64,000 nucleotides of DNA from Shinella zoogloeoides (GCF_003574625.1 NZ_QNUJ01000010.1:1-64000), one strand, 5' to 3'. Counted from the stretch's first letter, positions 41,135 to 51,543 are shown. The notes: generated by a model from the letters alone, not told the origin. Translations and numbers: made by a program.

Positions 41135-42253
41135 ATGCGCGTTCTTCTTCGCGGTTGCCGCGTTTTCAGCGCCTGCTCGCTTGCGCTTGCACTATTGGCC
41201 GCCTGTCAGTCGGGCTCGGCGCCTGAGGCATTGGACAGCGCCGCGCACGAAAGCCATGCGGCGGCCGACGTTTCCACGCGTGTCGGATCGGGCAGCGCCC
41301 ATGTCGATCTCTTCATCGATCGCAGCATGCCGGGCACCGCCGACGACTATCGGGACGGCGCGGCACTGGCGGCCAAGAAACTTGGAGCCGGCAAGCTGGC
41401 GCTTTCCGTGCACGATCTGCGTTCGGGCACGGGGGATCTCGCAGGCGAGGTCCGCAAGGCGGCTGCCGGCGGCTCGAAGTTCTTCATCGGACCGCCGTCC
41501 CTTTCGGGAGCCGCTGCTGCGGCGGCAAGCGGATCCGCTGTCGTGCTTCTGGCCAGCGAGCCGGTGGCAGGTGGCGGCGCCATCATTTCCGATGAGGTCG
41601 ATGGCCTCATCGAGGTGGCGGCCTATGCCGCGGGTGCCGGGCGGAAAGACATCATGGCGGTCGCTTCGCGGCACCTGAGCGATGTGGAGGCGCAGCGCCT
41701 GCGTAGCGGCCTGAAGAAGGCTGGTGCCAACCTTCTCGACATCGTCACGGATCCGAGTTCGCCAGCCGGCAAGAAGAGCCTCGCCAAGCTCGCCAGCGTG
41801 CAGGCGGTGCTGCTGATCGGCGAGGATGCGCCGAAGGTAATTGCACCCATCCTTCGCCAGGGCGGCGCACTGCCGGCGGACGTTCCGTTCCTCGGCACGG
41901 CGACCTGGCCGGCCAGTAGCTATGCCGAGCCGGCGCTGGAAGGCGCGATGCTGGCCTTGGTGGATCAGACCGCGCTGAAACGCATCTCCAAGCCCTTCCA
42001 GGAGGCCTATGGCCGGCCCCTGTCCCTTGATGCCGCCTACGCATTCGATGCGGTCGCCGTTGCGGCAGGCATCGTGCATTCAAAGGGAGATCAGGCGCTG
42101 ACGGCCGACGCCCTTCATGCTTCATCGGGCTTTGCAGGCGCCACTGGCGTCTTTCGCTTCGACGCACAAGGTCGCGTAGAGCGCCGTTTCGCCGTTTACC
42201 GTCTGGCACATGGCAAACCGAGCCTGCTGGACGCCGCGCCCATGGGGTTTTGA
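41135..42253 (+). CDS. Periplasmic-binding-like lipoprotein (penicillin-binding protein activator/LivJ-like fold)
   Basis: A 372-residue lipoprotein. The lipobox is LALALLAAC with the modified cysteine at about 24. The mature part reads as a type I periplasmic-binding fold: VDLFIDRSMPGTADDYRDGAALAAKKLG, a second Rossmann-like half around VLLIGEDAPKVIAPILRQGGALP and VPFLGTATWPASSY, and GATGVFRFDAQGRVERRFAVYRL near the end, the usual closing strand pair of ABC solute-binding and LpoA-type proteins. No transporter genes adjoin it, which favours a regulatory or structural envelope role. It follows the small secreted protein by three bases. Confidence 0.82.
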   Translation: MRVLLRGCRVFSACSLALALLAACQSGSAPEALDSAAHESHAAADVSTRVGSGSAHVDLFIDRSMPGTADDYRDGAALAAKKLGAGKLALSVHDLRSGTGDLAGEVRKAAAGGSKFFIGPPSLSGAAAAAASGSAVVLLASEPVAGGGAIISDEVDGLIEVAAYAAGAGRKDIMAVASRHLSDVEAQRLRSGLKKAGANLLDIVTDPSSPAGKKSLAKLASVQAVLLIGEDAPKVIAPILRQGGALPADVPFLGTATWPASSYAEPALEGAMLALVDQTALKRISKPFQEAYGRPLSLDAAYAFDAVAVAAGIVHSKGDQALTADALHASSGFAGATGVFRFDAQGRVERRFAVYRLAHGKPSLLDAAPMGF

Positions 42254-42417
42254 TACCGGGATAGACCCATAGGGGCGCGAGCGGCGAGATGCGATCGTGC
42301 GAGCTGTCAACTGGAAGCAGGGGATTGGTGGCCGGAGCTTGGCGGTGGCGTTTCGTATTTTCGTGCTGGCGCCGCCGGCCCGGCGAAACGGCACCAGCGG
42401 AAGAACGCTGATCTCCG

Positions 42418-43116
42418 TTACTCTGCCGCACGTGTCTCGGCGCCGGCGTCTCGGTCCTTCAGGAGATCGAGCAGCACGAGGCGGATGTGATCGACGTGCT
42501 CGCGCATGAGCGCCGCACCTTGTTCGAACCTGCCTTCGCGGCAGAGCTTCAAGATCGACTTGTGCTCTTCGACCGCCCGGTTTCGATCCGGAGTGATATT
42601 TGTCAATTGGATGCGGGTATGCCGGTCGCATTCCGCAAGAAGATTTTGCACCGTCGCCAGGATACGGGGGCTGCGCGCGTGCCGGTACAGCGTCACGTGA
42701 AAGTCGGTGTTCAGGTCGTTCCAGCTGTCGACATCGACCGCTTCCATCGCAGCCGTATACCGTTCCAGATTTTCGGCAAGATGCTGGAAGTCGTCGGCCG
42801 TGAGCTTCGGGGCGGAGCGGAGGAACAGGAACGGCTCCAGCAGCAGCCGCATGTTGAAGAGCTCTTCGATCTCGTCGACCGACAGTTCGACGACGACGGC
42901 TCCGCGGTGGGGCATCATCGTGAGGATGCCTTCCCGCTCGAGAACCAGCAGGGCTTCTCGAATCGGAATCCGGCTCATGCCGAACTCTTCCGCCAGTGCG
43001 TCCTGACGCAACCGCATTCCCGGTGGATAGGCGCCGCCGAGGATGCGTTCGCGGATGGCGGACGCAGCGGCCTCGGCCATGGTTTTGTGCATCAACCCTT
43101 TGCCGACCGTTGCCAT
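42418..43116 (-). CDS. GntR-family transcriptional regulator (FadR/FCD subgroup)
   Basis: A 232-residue regulator. The winged helix-turn-helix (ASAIRERILGGAYPPGMRLRQDALAEEFGMSRIPIREALLVLE, then GILTMMPHRGAVV) is followed by an FCD effector domain with metal-ligand histidines in NTDFHVTLYRHA and EEHKSILKLCREG, then REHVDHIRL. I prefer the ATG at 43116, preceded by GAGACGGG, to that at 43137. It lies 138 bases downstream of the Ldh-type dehydrogenase gene on the same strand and is its likely regulator. Confidence 0.92.
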   Translation of the reverse strand: MATVGKGLMHKTMAEAAASAIRERILGGAYPPGMRLRQDALAEEFGMSRIPIREALLVLEREGILTMMPHRGAVVVELSVDEIEELFNMRLLLEPFLFLRSAPKLTADDFQHLAENLERYTAAMEAVDVDSWNDLNTDFHVTLYRHARSPRILATVQNLLAECDRHTRIQLTNITPDRNRAVEEHKSILKLCREGRFEQGAALMREHVDHIRLVLLDLLKDRDAGAETRAAE

Positions 43117-43254
43117 GCCGTGTCGCCCGTCTCTCATGAAATCGATTTGTTGATTTATATGATGCTGAAAGAGGCCTGTCCAATCCGGCAGGGATGGTGC
43201 GGGCAGTCGTGGGCGTGAGAACGAAACTCGGGGAGCCAGCGGGCGCGCGCCCGT

Positions 43255-44262
43255 TCAGGCGTCGTGGCCGAGCATCTCGATCTTTTGCAGGAGCGCCGAA
43301 GAGACTTCCACCCCGTCGGCCTCGCTTCTCTTCCTTGTTTCGTATCGCCGCTGCGACGGCAGCCGGACGCCCGGCTGAGACAAGGCTTCGGCAAAGAAGC
43401 CTTCCCCGGCCTTGCGGGCGTCAACTCCGAACACGCCCGGATCGATGACCACAAAAAGCTCGCCGCCCGGCGGAGGTCCCCCATCCGAAATGTCAAGGCG
43501 GGCGACCTGGCCGCTTGTGCGTTCACCGATGAGCGGGCCGGCGATCAACTCGACCATCATCGACAAGGCCGAACCCTTGTGACCGCCGAACGGCAAAAGC
43601 GCGCCGCCCAAGGCGCTTCCGGCATGCACGGTCGGGTTTCCTTCGCTATCGATGGCCCATCCCTCGGGGAGCCGTTCGCCCGCCTGGTTCCGCAGTTCGA
43701 CCTCACCGCGCGCGGCGGCGCTTGTCGCAAAATCGAAGATGAAGGCACCCCCTTCGGGCCGCGGCCAGCCGAAGGCCACCGGATTCGTGCCCAGCAGGCG
43801 CCGCACGCCGCCGTGGGGCGCGACGGCGCATTGCCCGACGACATAGCACCATGCCACCAGATCGGCTGCAATCAGCGGTTCGAGGTCCGCCCACAGGGCG
43901 GAGAAGTGATGCGTGTTTCCGCAGGCCAGCGCCGCGATACCGTTTTGCCGCGCGGCGGAGACGAGTGCGGTCCTTGCGGCTTCGAAGGCGGCCGGCGCGA
44001 AACCCCTGTCGCCGTCGACATATATGACGCCGGGAGCCCGCATGTTCACCCGAGGTTCCGCGGCCCCGTTGGCTCGTCCCGAGCGCACGGCCGCGACATA
44101 GCCTGGCACACGGTACAGTCCATGGGATTGGCAACCGTCCGCTTCCGCCCGGGTGACGACATCCGCAACGGCGCGCGCCTGCTTGTCCGAAAATCCGTTG
44201 CGAGTGAGCGCCAGCATCGTAATCGACCGGATTCGATCGAGCGAAAGGTTTATTGACGTCAT
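43255..44262 (-). CDS. Ldh-family NAD(P)-dependent oxidoreductase (malate/L-lactate dehydrogenase type)
   Basis: A 335-residue enzyme of the family that includes malate/lactate dehydrogenases and delta1-piperideine-2-carboxylate reductase. Family segments include [72 protein letters not shown] and [29 protein letters not shown] before ATG 44262 supports this start; 44268 is possible. Substrate could be a 2-oxo acid or cyclic imine such as those in proline or hydroxyproline metabolism. Confidence 0.92.
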   Translation of the reverse strand: MTSINLSLDRIRSITMLALTRNGFSDKQARAVADVVTRAEADGCQSHGLYRVPGYVAAVRSGRANGAAEPRVNMRAPGVIYVDGDRGFAPAAFEAARTALVSAARQNGIAALACGNTHHFSALWADLEPLIAADLVAWCYVVGQCAVAPHGGVRRLLGTNPVAFGWPRPEGGAFIFDFATSAAARGEVELRNQAGERLPEGWAIDSEGNPTVHAGSALGGALLPFGGHKGSALSMMVELIAGPLIGERTSGQVARLDISDGGPPPGGELFVVIDPGVFGVDARKAGEGFFAEALSQPGVRLPSQRRYETRKRSEADGVEVSSALLQKIEMLGHDA

Positions 44263-44461
44263 TGCCATTTCCTTGCCGGGGCGGCTTGCCAGTCGATTGT
44301 CCATTGCCGAACTAGATTTGCATAAAATATACAAAATGAACAGGGCTCTTTACGTGGAATGCATGAGAGGCGCGCGAAACGTGCCGCCAGCCTCCGGAAG
44401 GGGCGGCCCCGACCTCTGCCGGTATCGGACCGCCTGGGATGGCTGGAGGGAGCAGGAGTGG

Positions 44462-45379
44462 CTAAGGCCCGGAAAGAGCGTCCCTTTTCTCGACGAGGAA
44501 ATCGACCAGCGCGCGGAGCTTCGCCGGCATCTGCTCGCGAGACGGCAGATAGAGATCGAAGCCGTCGAAAGGCGGACACCAGGCATCGAGCACGCGCAGC
44601 AGTGCCCCGCCGGCTATATGCTCGCGCAGGGCGATTTCCATATGCATGACGAGCCCTGCGCCCTGCAGCGCCGCGCGTATCATCATCTCGTCGCTGTTGG
44701 TGACGAGGCTTCCACGCGGGGCGATCTCGAACTGTCGTCCGGTCGCCGGGTCCGTGAAATCCCAGCGATAGAGGCCGCCGCCTCTGCTGGGCCGAAAGCC
44801 CACGCAGTCGAACCGCTCAAGCTCGGACGGCACCTGCGGCGGGGGCTTTCCCGCGAAGAAGGCGGGGGAACCGACCACCGCCATCGCCATGGGCGGGCTG
44901 ATCGGAATGGCGATCATGCTGTCGTTGACGCTCTCGCGCAGGCGAATGCCCGCGTCGCATCCCTCGCCGATGATGTCGCCGAGGCCGTCGTCGATGATGA
45001 TTTCCAGATGGACGAGCGGATAACGCCGTCTGAATTCGCCGAGATGCGGCTCCAGGAAATAGCGGGCGGCAAAGCCCGAGGTGTTGATGCGCAGTTCGCC
45101 CGTCGGGCGCCTCGCCGAGGCGCCGAGGTTGCCCACCGCATCCGTGATCATCGCGAGGCCCGGATTCATCTCGGCCAGAAGCCTGCGGCCATCCTCGGTG
45201 ACGGACACCGACCGGGTCGAACGGTTCAGCAGACGGACATCAAGCCGTTTTTCCAGCGTGCGGATGATCTGCGAAAGCGCGGAAGGCGAAATGCGCATCT
45301 GGGCGGCCGCGCGAGTAAAGCTTCCCGCGCGTGCCACTTCCGCAAATGCCGCGAGCGCGGGAAGCAGATTACGGTCCAT
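44462..45379 (-). CDS. LysR-family transcriptional regulator
   Basis: A 305-residue regulator with the helix-turn-helix [36 protein letters not shown], then [15 protein letters not shown], and a LysR effector domain. It is divergent from the NAD(P)-binding protein gene at 45512, with 132 bases between the starts, and probably regulates that gene and the hydrolase after it. Confidence 0.92.
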   Translation of the reverse strand: MDRNLLPALAAFAEVARAGSFTRAAAQMRISPSALSQIIRTLEKRLDVRLLNRSTRSVSVTEDGRRLLAEMNPGLAMITDAVGNLGASARRPTGELRINTSGFAARYFLEPHLGEFRRRYPLVHLEIIIDDGLGDIIGEGCDAGIRLRESVNDSMIAIPISPPMAMAVVGSPAFFAGKPPPQVPSELERFDCVGFRPSRGGGLYRWDFTDPATGRQFEIAPRGSLVTNSDEMMIRAALQGAGLVMHMEIALREHIAGGALLRVLDAWCPPFDGFDLYLPSREQMPAKLRALVDFLVEKRDALSGP

Positions 45380-45511
45380 GGGTTCCTGATTGTGAAGATA
45401 GGCTTCAAACTCATTGAAGAATGCCCGGATTTTTCGAAGCCGTCCAGGGGATTATCTTTGTTGAGGAATGGTAAGCGGCAGGCGCCCGCTTCCCGGGAAA
45501 TCTGCAAGGAG

Positions 45512-46153
45512 ATGACCGTGACGAAGATATCGATCCTCGGTGCGAGCGGCCAGATCGCCCGCCATGTCGTGAACATGCTGGCGGGACGGGAGGGCGTCGC
45601 GATGACCTTGTTCCTGCGCGATGCGAAGAGGCTCGGCCGGGACATTCCGGGCAATGCCCGCGTGATCGCGGCCGACGTGCTCGACGGTGCCATGCTGAAG
45701 GCGGCGGTGGCCGGGCAGGACATCGTCTATGCAAACCTTGCAGGCGATATCGATCTGCAGGCAGCTGCGATCATCGCCGCCATGAAGGAGACCGGTACGG
45801 AAAAGCTGGTCTTCTGCACGACGCTGGGCATCTACGACGAGGTGCCCGGCAAGTTCGGCGAGTGGAACAACCGCGAAATCGGCGATTATCTTCCGCCCTA
45901 TCGCAAGGCCGCCGACCTGATCGAGGCCTCCGGGCTGGATTATGCGATCCTGCGCCCGGCATGGCTGACCGATGCGGAAGAGGTGGATTTCGAACTCACC
46001 GAGCGCAACGAACCGTTCAAGGGAACGGAAGTGTCGCGCAGGAGCGTCGCGGCCGTGGTCGTCCAGCTTGCCGAGGCGTCCGGCCCTCTCGGCAATCGCA
46101 ATATCGGCATCAACAAGCCCGGAACGGATGGCGGCAAGCCCGCCTTCATGTGA
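45512..46153 (+). CDS. NAD(P)H-binding atypical short-chain dehydrogenase-like protein
   Basis: A 213-residue Rossmann protein starting [20 protein letters not shown], with the GASGQIA dinucleotide loop at about 10-16, a D57-type acidic segment (AADVLDG) and the ILRPAWLTD block typical of NmrA/SDR-a5-like proteins. AAGGAG touches the ATG, leaving no spacer, whereas the in-frame GTG at 45518 is seven bases away, so the real start may be that GTG (residue 3). It is followed by an alpha/beta hydrolase gene after 60 bases. Confidence 0.9.
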   Translation: MTVTKISILGASGQIARHVVNMLAGREGVAMTLFLRDAKRLGRDIPGNARVIAADVLDGAMLKAAVAGQDIVYANLAGDIDLQAAAIIAAMKETGTEKLVFCTTLGIYDEVPGKFGEWNNREIGDYLPPYRKAADLIEASGLDYAILRPAWLTDAEEVDFELTERNEPFKGTEVSRRSVAAVVVQLAEASGPLGNRNIGINKPGTDGGKPAFM

Positions 46154-46213
46154 CCTCGCCCGAAGCGATCCGGCCACCAATCAATCGGAATTGACGAAAG
46201 AGGAGACTGCATC

Positions 46214-47140
46214 ATGGAAACCGTGAAAATCCGCAACCGCGACATGTCCTGGGACATCGCCGCCGATATCCATTTTCCGCCGGACTTCGACAGGTCGAAG
46301 ACCTATCCGGCCATCATCAGCGCCCATCCGATCGGGAGCTGCAAGGACCAGACCTCGGGCAATGTCTATGGCGTTGCACTGGCAAGGGAAGGCTTCGTCG
46401 TCATCGCCTTCGATGCCAGCTTCCAGGGGTCGAGCGGGGGCGAGCCACGCTTCATCGAGGACCCGACCCTGCGCGTCGAGGATTTTCGCCACGTCACCGA
46501 CTATCTGGTGACGCTGCCCTATGTCGATGAGAACCGCATCGGCGTGCTCGGTATCTGCGGCGGTGGCGGCTATTCGATCAATGCCGCGATGACCGAACGG
46601 CGCATCAAGGCCGTCGGCACCGTCACAGGCGCAAACTACGGCCGGCTGATGCGTGAAGGCTTCACCGGCTACGATCCGATTGGTGCGCTGGAAGCGATGG
46701 CCAGGCAGCGCACGGCCGAGGCCCGCGGCGCGGAGTTCAAGGTCGACGACCTGTTGCCGCCGTCGCCGGCAGAGGCCCGACGCCTCGGCGTCACGGATCG
46801 AGATCCCCTGGAGGCGACCGAATACTATCGCACGCCGCGCGGCCGGCAGCCGAACGGCCTCAATCGCTCGATGCCCTCGCATCAGGCCGCGGCCATTGGC
46901 TGGGATGCCTTCCACCTGGCCGAAGTCCTCCTGACCCAGCCGCTCTGCGTCGTTGTCGGCGATCAGGTCGGCGCCTTTGGCGCCTATCGCGACGGCTGCG
47001 AGATCATCGGCCGTGCCGCCTCGAAGAAGAAGGAACTGGTCGTGATCGAGGGCTGGTCGCATTACGACCTCTATGACAAGCCCGAGCCGGTCGGGCAGGC
47101 GCTCGCAAAACTCATCCCCTTCTATAGGGAAAACCTCTGA
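46214..47140 (+). CDS. Alpha/beta hydrolase (dienelactone-hydrolase-like)
   Basis: A 308-residue hydrolase. The oxyanion segment AIISAHPIGSCKDQ, the aromatic VIAFDASFQGSSGGEPRFIEDP, the nucleophile region IGVLGICGGGGYSINAA (the nucleophile position is cysteine, as in dienelactone hydrolases) and the late histidine in IEGWSHYDLYDKP are visible. The family acts on lactones or esters; the substrate is unknown. It probably forms an operon with the NAD(P)-binding protein and converges on the LysR gene at 47191. Confidence 0.9.
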   Translation: METVKIRNRDMSWDIAADIHFPPDFDRSKTYPAIISAHPIGSCKDQTSGNVYGVALAREGFVVIAFDASFQGSSGGEPRFIEDPTLRVEDFRHVTDYLVTLPYVDENRIGVLGICGGGGYSINAAMTERRIKAVGTVTGANYGRLMREGFTGYDPIGALEAMARQRTAEARGAEFKVDDLLPPSPAEARRLGVTDRDPLEATEYYRTPRGRQPNGLNRSMPSHQAAAIGWDAFHLAEVLLTQPLCVVVGDQVGAFGAYRDGCEIIGRAASKKKELVVIEGWSHYDLYDKPEPVGQALAKLIPFYRENL

Positions 47141-47190
47141 TCGGGATCGCCTGGGTCTGCGGCCTTATTCTTATCGCAGGCTCGACAGGC

Positions 47191-48087
47191 TCAGGCCCCC
47201 CTCTCGCGAAGAGCGTCCGCGATAACCGAGAACGCCGGCAGGTTCTGCCGGCGGCTCGGATAATAGAGGTAGTAGCCTTGAAATTTCGGCGTCCAGTCCT
47301 CGAGGACGAGTGTCAGGCGTCCTTCCCTGACATGCGCCTCGACATAGCTCTCGGGCACAAAGGCAATGCCGTATCCCTGCAATGCGGCATTCACCATCTC
47401 GTTGTCGGTGTTGAAGGTGAACCGGCCCTCCACCCGCACCCGCACCTCTTCCTCGTTCTTCTCGAATTCCCAGGCGTAGAGGCCGCCCACGCGGTCCAGC
47501 CGCCGATTGATGCAATCGTGGCGCATCAGTTCCTGCGGCGTGGTCGGTACGGGATGCGCCGTGAAATAGCCCGGCGAGCCGACGGCGACCAGCCGCCAGT
47601 CTGGCCCGATCCGGACGGCGATCATGTCCTTCTCGAGGCTCTCGCCAAGGCGCACGCCCGCGTCGAAACCGTCCTGGACGATATCGCGGAACGAGTTGTC
47701 GACGCTGAGCTCCAGCTTGATGTCGGGATATTCCCCGAGGATCGGCGCGAGCTTGGGCCAGACCACACTCTCCATTGCGTGGTTCGACAGGGTGATCTTG
47801 ACCGTGCCCGCAGGCTTGTCACGGTAGGCCATCAGCGCTTCGATGTCGGCCTCGATCTCCGAGATGCGCGGTCCGAGCGATTGCTTGAGACGCTCCCCGG
47901 CCTCGGTGGTCGACACACTGCGCGTCGTCCGCGTCAGCAGCCGCAGCCCCATCCGGGCTTCCAGCTCCTTGACCGCATAGCTCAGGGTGGATTGCGCAAC
48001 GCCGAGTTTGGCGGCCGCCCTGGTGAAGCTCCGCTCCTCGGCGACCGCGAGGAAAAGCAGCAGTTCGTTGAAATTTCCGCGGGCCAT
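47191..48087 (-). CDS. LysR-family transcriptional regulator
   Basis: A 298-residue regulator starting MARGNFNELLLFLAVAEERS, with AGGGAA before the ATG. The helix-turn-helix FTRAAAKLGVAQSTLSYAVKELEARMGLRLLTRTTRSVS is typical. An in-frame ATG at 48144 would add a polar stretch without a ribosome binding site. It is divergent from the major facilitator gene at 48336, its probable target. Confidence 0.92.
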   Translation of the reverse strand: MARGNFNELLLFLAVAEERSFTRAAAKLGVAQSTLSYAVKELEARMGLRLLTRTTRSVSTTEAGERLKQSLGPRISEIEADIEALMAYRDKPAGTVKITLSNHAMESVVWPKLAPILGEYPDIKLELSVDNSFRDIVQDGFDAGVRLGESLEKDMIAVRIGPDWRLVAVGSPGYFTAHPVPTTPQELMRHDCINRRLDRVGGLYAWEFEKNEEEVRVRVEGRFTFNTDNEMVNAALQGYGIAFVPESYVEAHVREGRLTLVLEDWTPKFQGYYLYYPSRRQNLPAFSVIADALRERGA

Positions 48088-48335
48088 GCCGGATTCCCTG
48101 GTTGGCGGGCTTTCTCCATTAATAGCCGAACTCGATAAGTCCATGCAAATTGCGGCAGCTAATCCGCATTATCGAACGGTGCTACTTGTCTCCCGACGAA
48201 GCGAGGCAGGCGCTGCGCCCCGATAGGGGCCGGCCATCGTCGGACATGGCGTCCCGGCGCACGGGAATGCCCCAACGGCAACACGCGGCCCTCGCCGGAT
48301 TCCATGAACAGCCCCTTTTGAAGCGAAACATCGAT

Positions 48336-49532
48336 ATGGACACCGCATACGACATGAAAATCGAAACCCGGACGACGCCGTGGAGCGCCGTCATCTGCAT
48401 GATGCTGACCTCCTTCACGCTCGTCGCCTCCGAGTTCATGCCTGTCAGCCTTCTCACGCCGATCGCGGATGAACTGGCGATCACCGCCGGCCAGGCGGGG
48501 CAGGCGATATCGATTTCCGGCTTCTTCGCGGTCTTCACGGCTCTGTTCAGCAACGTCGTGCTCGGCCGTTTCGACCGTCGTCTGGTCGTCCTCGGCTACA
48601 CCATTGTGCTCGTCGCCTCCGGTCTGATCGTGACGCTCGCACCGAACTACCTCGTGTTCATGATCGGCCGCGCGCTCATCGGCATATCGATCGGCGGCTA
48701 CTGGTCGCTGTCGACGGCGATCATCGCCCGCATCGCCTCCACGTCCGACGTGCCGAAGGCGCTTGCCATGCTTCAGGGCGGTAGTGCACTCGCGGCCGTA
48801 ATCGCGGCCCCGCTCGGCAGCTTCCTCGGCGGCCTGATCGGCTGGCGCGGCGCGTTCTTCATCGTGGTGCCGATCGGCGCCGCCGCCTTCCTCTGGCAAC
48901 TTGCCGTCCTTCCCCGGATGCCGGGCGCCCGGCATGGATCGCTCGGCCGGACGTTCGCCCTCATGGCGAACCGCACCTTCGCACTCGGCATGACCGCGAT
49001 GATCCTGTTCTTCATGGGGCAGTTCGCACTATCGACCTATCTGCGGCCGTTTCTCGAAGACATCACGCTCCTCGACGTCAACGCGCTCTCGCTCGTCCTT
49101 CTCGGGGTCGGTCTTGCGGGTCTCGGCGGCACCTGGTTGATTCCCGGCATTCTGCGCTCCCATATGGGGCACGTCCTGATCGGCTTTCCCGCGTTTCTGG
49201 TGATTGTCGCGCTCGCCCTCGTCGGCCTCGGTTCGTTCGCCTTCGTGACGGCGGGCCTGCTGCTTCTCTGGGGATTGTTCACGACTCCTGTTCCGGCGGC
49301 ATGGACGACATGGATGACCCGGACGATTCCCGATCGTCTTGAGGAAGGCGGAGCGTGGTTCGTCGCACTCATCCAGTTCGCCATCACGTCGGGCGCATTT
49401 GCCGGCGGCCTGCTGTTCGATCACGTCGGCTGGTGGAGCCCCTTTGTCCTGACCGCCGTGACGATGGCAGCTTCCGCCCTTGTCGCGTTGGCGGTAGCGC
49501 GCCCGTGGGCGCGTCGCGCGATGTTCGCCTAG
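48336..49532 (+). CDS. Major facilitator superfamily transporter (DHA1-like)
   Basis: A 398-residue membrane protein with about 12 hydrophobic segments. Family features are the first helix MLTSFTLVASEFMPVSLLTPIADEL (the SEFMPVSLL stretch is common in arabinose-efflux-type carriers), VVLGRFDRRLVVLGY in the first cytoplasmic loop and GRALIGISIGGYWSLSTAIIARI. It probably exports a drug or sugar; the substrate is unknown. The frame is open upstream to 48150, but the first helix is best placed with ATG 48336 (48354 is also possible). Confidence 0.9.
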   Translation: MDTAYDMKIETRTTPWSAVICMMLTSFTLVASEFMPVSLLTPIADELAITAGQAGQAISISGFFAVFTALFSNVVLGRFDRRLVVLGYTIVLVASGLIVTLAPNYLVFMIGRALIGISIGGYWSLSTAIIARIASTSDVPKALAMLQGGSALAAVIAAPLGSFLGGLIGWRGAFFIVVPIGAAAFLWQLAVLPRMPGARHGSLGRTFALMANRTFALGMTAMILFFMGQFALSTYLRPFLEDITLLDVNALSLVLLGVGLAGLGGTWLIPGILRSHMGHVLIGFPAFLVIVALALVGLGSFAFVTAGLLLLWGLFTTPVPAAWTTWMTRTIPDRLEEGGAWFVALIQFAITSGAFAGGLLFDHVGWWSPFVLTAVTMAASALVALAVARPWARRAMFA

Positions 49533-49568
49533 GAGCGGCATGGCGGCTCCCCACTGAAAGCGGGCGTG

Positions 49569-50483
49569 TCACGGCTGCGTGCTTCGCGTGAACTCCCGCA
49601 CTTCCCGCAGGATCCAGTCCCGGAAAATGCGGACCTTCGGGTGGTCCTGATTGCCGATCCTGTAGATCAGGTCGTAGCCCCATTCGACTTCAAGCGTCGC
49701 CTGCGGGAAGAGCGATATCAGGCGGCCGGCGGCAAGGTCCTCCGCGACGAGGACGCTCCGGCCGAGCGCGACACCCGCCCCGCGCACGGCAGCGTCGATG
49801 GACATGCTGCCGTGGCTGTATCCGGGTCCGCGCCTGCCCGGATAGGGCAGCGCCATCATCGCGAACCACCGTTCCCATGTCGTGTTCATCCCGATCTCGT
49901 GGATGAGCTGACATTTCGCTAGATCGTCCATCGCATGGAACCCGCCCATCCTGTCGCGATAGTCAGGGGAGCAGACCGGCGAGACCGTTTCGTTCATGAT
50001 GCGCTCGGATGCCGCGAAGGCATACTCGCCGTCGCCATAGCGCAGCGCCACGTCGACATGGCCTGCCGCGAAATCCACCGGTGCATCGGTTACTTCCAGA
50101 TGGATATCGAGATCGGGAGAAGTCGCCATCAGGCGATGAAGGCGCTGCGTCAGCCACTTGCTGGCAAAGGAGACGCTGCAATTCACGACCAGACGGGACG
50201 TGTCGTTCTTCCGGCGCAGTTCCTCCGCCTCACGTGCCAGTTCCGACAGGAGCCGCGTTACCGTGCTGAAGAAAGCCTGCCCCGCATCGGTCAGCTCGAT
50301 CCTGCGGGTGAGGCGGCGAAAGAGCGGCACGCCCAGATGATCCTCCAGCGCCTTGATCTGGCGGCTCACGGCGCCGTGGGTCAGGTGGAGCTCCTGCGCC
50401 GCGAGCGTCATGCTCAGGCGCCGTCCCGTCGCCTCGAATGCCCGGAGTGTCTGAAGCGGGGGAAGCTGGTCGGCCATGGTCAT
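49569..50483 (-). CDS. LysR-family transcriptional regulator (GcvA-like)
   Basis: A 304-residue regulator starting MTMADQLPPLQTLRAFEATGR, with the helix-turn-helix MTLAAQELHLTHGAVSRQIKALEDHLGVPLFRRLTRRIELTD that is characteristic of the GcvA/AmpR-like branch. It is divergent from the EamA transporter gene with 70 bases between the starts. Confidence 0.93.
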   Translation of the reverse strand: MTMADQLPPLQTLRAFEATGRRLSMTLAAQELHLTHGAVSRQIKALEDHLGVPLFRRLTRRIELTDAGQAFFSTVTRLLSELAREAEELRRKNDTSRLVVNCSVSFASKWLTQRLHRLMATSPDLDIHLEVTDAPVDFAAGHVDVALRYGDGEYAFAASERIMNETVSPVCSPDYRDRMGGFHAMDDLAKCQLIHEIGMNTTWERWFAMMALPYPGRRGPGYSHGSMSIDAAVRGAGVALGRSVLVAEDLAAGRLISLFPQATLEVEWGYDLIYRIGNQDHPKVRIFRDWILREVREFTRSTQP

Positions 50484-50553
50484 ATGCGTGATCTGGTATC
50501 ACGCGTCCTGTGAGAACAAATGGTTTGTCGGGCGGGTAAATCCCGGCCTACAC

Positions 50554-51543
50554 ATGACACAGTCGCAAGCGAGTGCCAATCCGCAAGGCCCCCTGGAAGT
50601 GTCTCAGAATTCCCCTGACGTAACCGTCGCGCCGCAATCGCTCACCTCGATAGGTTCCCTCTCGATGAAGAGCTTCGGAGCCATGTTCCTGCTGGCGCTG
50701 ATGTGGGGACTTTCGATCCCGATCACCAAGCTTGGCCTCGGCAGCATCCCGCCCATGACCCTGACGGCGCTCCGCTTCATGGTCGCCGTGCCGCTGATGA
50801 TGTTCCTGGCTCGGCGGGAACTGCGGGTTCCCGCAAAGGCGGTTCTTCCCATCATCGGCCTCGGCGTCATGGGCATCACGCTCGGCAACGTCGCGCAGTC
50901 CTTCGGCGTGCAGGGCACGTCGGCCTCCGTTGCGACCATCCTTTCGGCAACCATCCCGCTGTTCATCGTCATTCTGGCCGCCATCCGCTTCAGGCAGTCG
51001 GTGACGCCGCTGCAATGGAGCGGCCTCCTTGCCGCTTTCCTTGGGATCGCCCTCGTCGCCGTCGGCAGTGGACCGGGCGTCGACGACATGTCGAGAACGA
51101 CGGTCTCCGGGGTGGCCCTGATGCTGATCTCGTCCGCCGGCATCGCGGCCTATTACATCTGGAGCGCCGAACTGGCGGAGAAGTACGGCCTGCTGCCCGT
51201 TGCTGCATGGAACATGCTCGTCGGGCTCCTGACGGTCCTGCCGCTCGCGGGCTGGGAAATGTCCCGCCAGCCTGTCGGCATCACCGCACAGGCTCTGGCA
51301 GCCATCGTCTATCTCGGCGTCGTGGTCACCGTGATCGGGCTGATCCTGTGGCTCTATCTTCTGAAGGCTGTTCCCGCCCGCATCGCTGCGAGCGTGCAAT
51401 ATCTGCAACCCGTATTCGGTATTGGCGCCAGTGCGTTTCTGTTCGGCGACAGGCTCGGCCTGCTGTTCGCCGCGGGTGTGGCGCTTGTTCTCGGCGGCCT
51501 CGCACTCGCGGCTTGGGGTAAGCGTGCCAGCGCCCACACATGA
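50554..51543 (+). CDS. EamA-family (drug/metabolite) transporter
   Basis: A 329-residue membrane protein with about ten hydrophobic segments in two EamA repeats. The first starts FGAMFLLALMWGLSIPITKLGL, the second around GVALMLISSAGIAAYYIWSAEL. The N-terminal 37 residues are polar, and ATG 50665 would remove them. It likely exports amino acids or related metabolites and is probably controlled by the divergent GcvA-like regulator. A canonical terminator follows at 51586. Confidence 0.9.
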   Translation: MTQSQASANPQGPLEVSQNSPDVTVAPQSLTSIGSLSMKSFGAMFLLALMWGLSIPITKLGLGSIPPMTLTALRFMVAVPLMMFLARRELRVPAKAVLPIIGLGVMGITLGNVAQSFGVQGTSASVATILSATIPLFIVILAAIRFRQSVTPLQWSGLLAAFLGIALVAVGSGPGVDDMSRTTVSGVALMLISSAGIAAYYIWSAELAEKYGLLPVAAWNMLVGLLTVLPLAGWEMSRQPVGITAQALAAIVYLGVVVTVIGLILWLYLLKAVPARIAASVQYLQPVFGIGASAFLFGDRLGLLFAAGVALVLGGLALAAWGKRASAHT

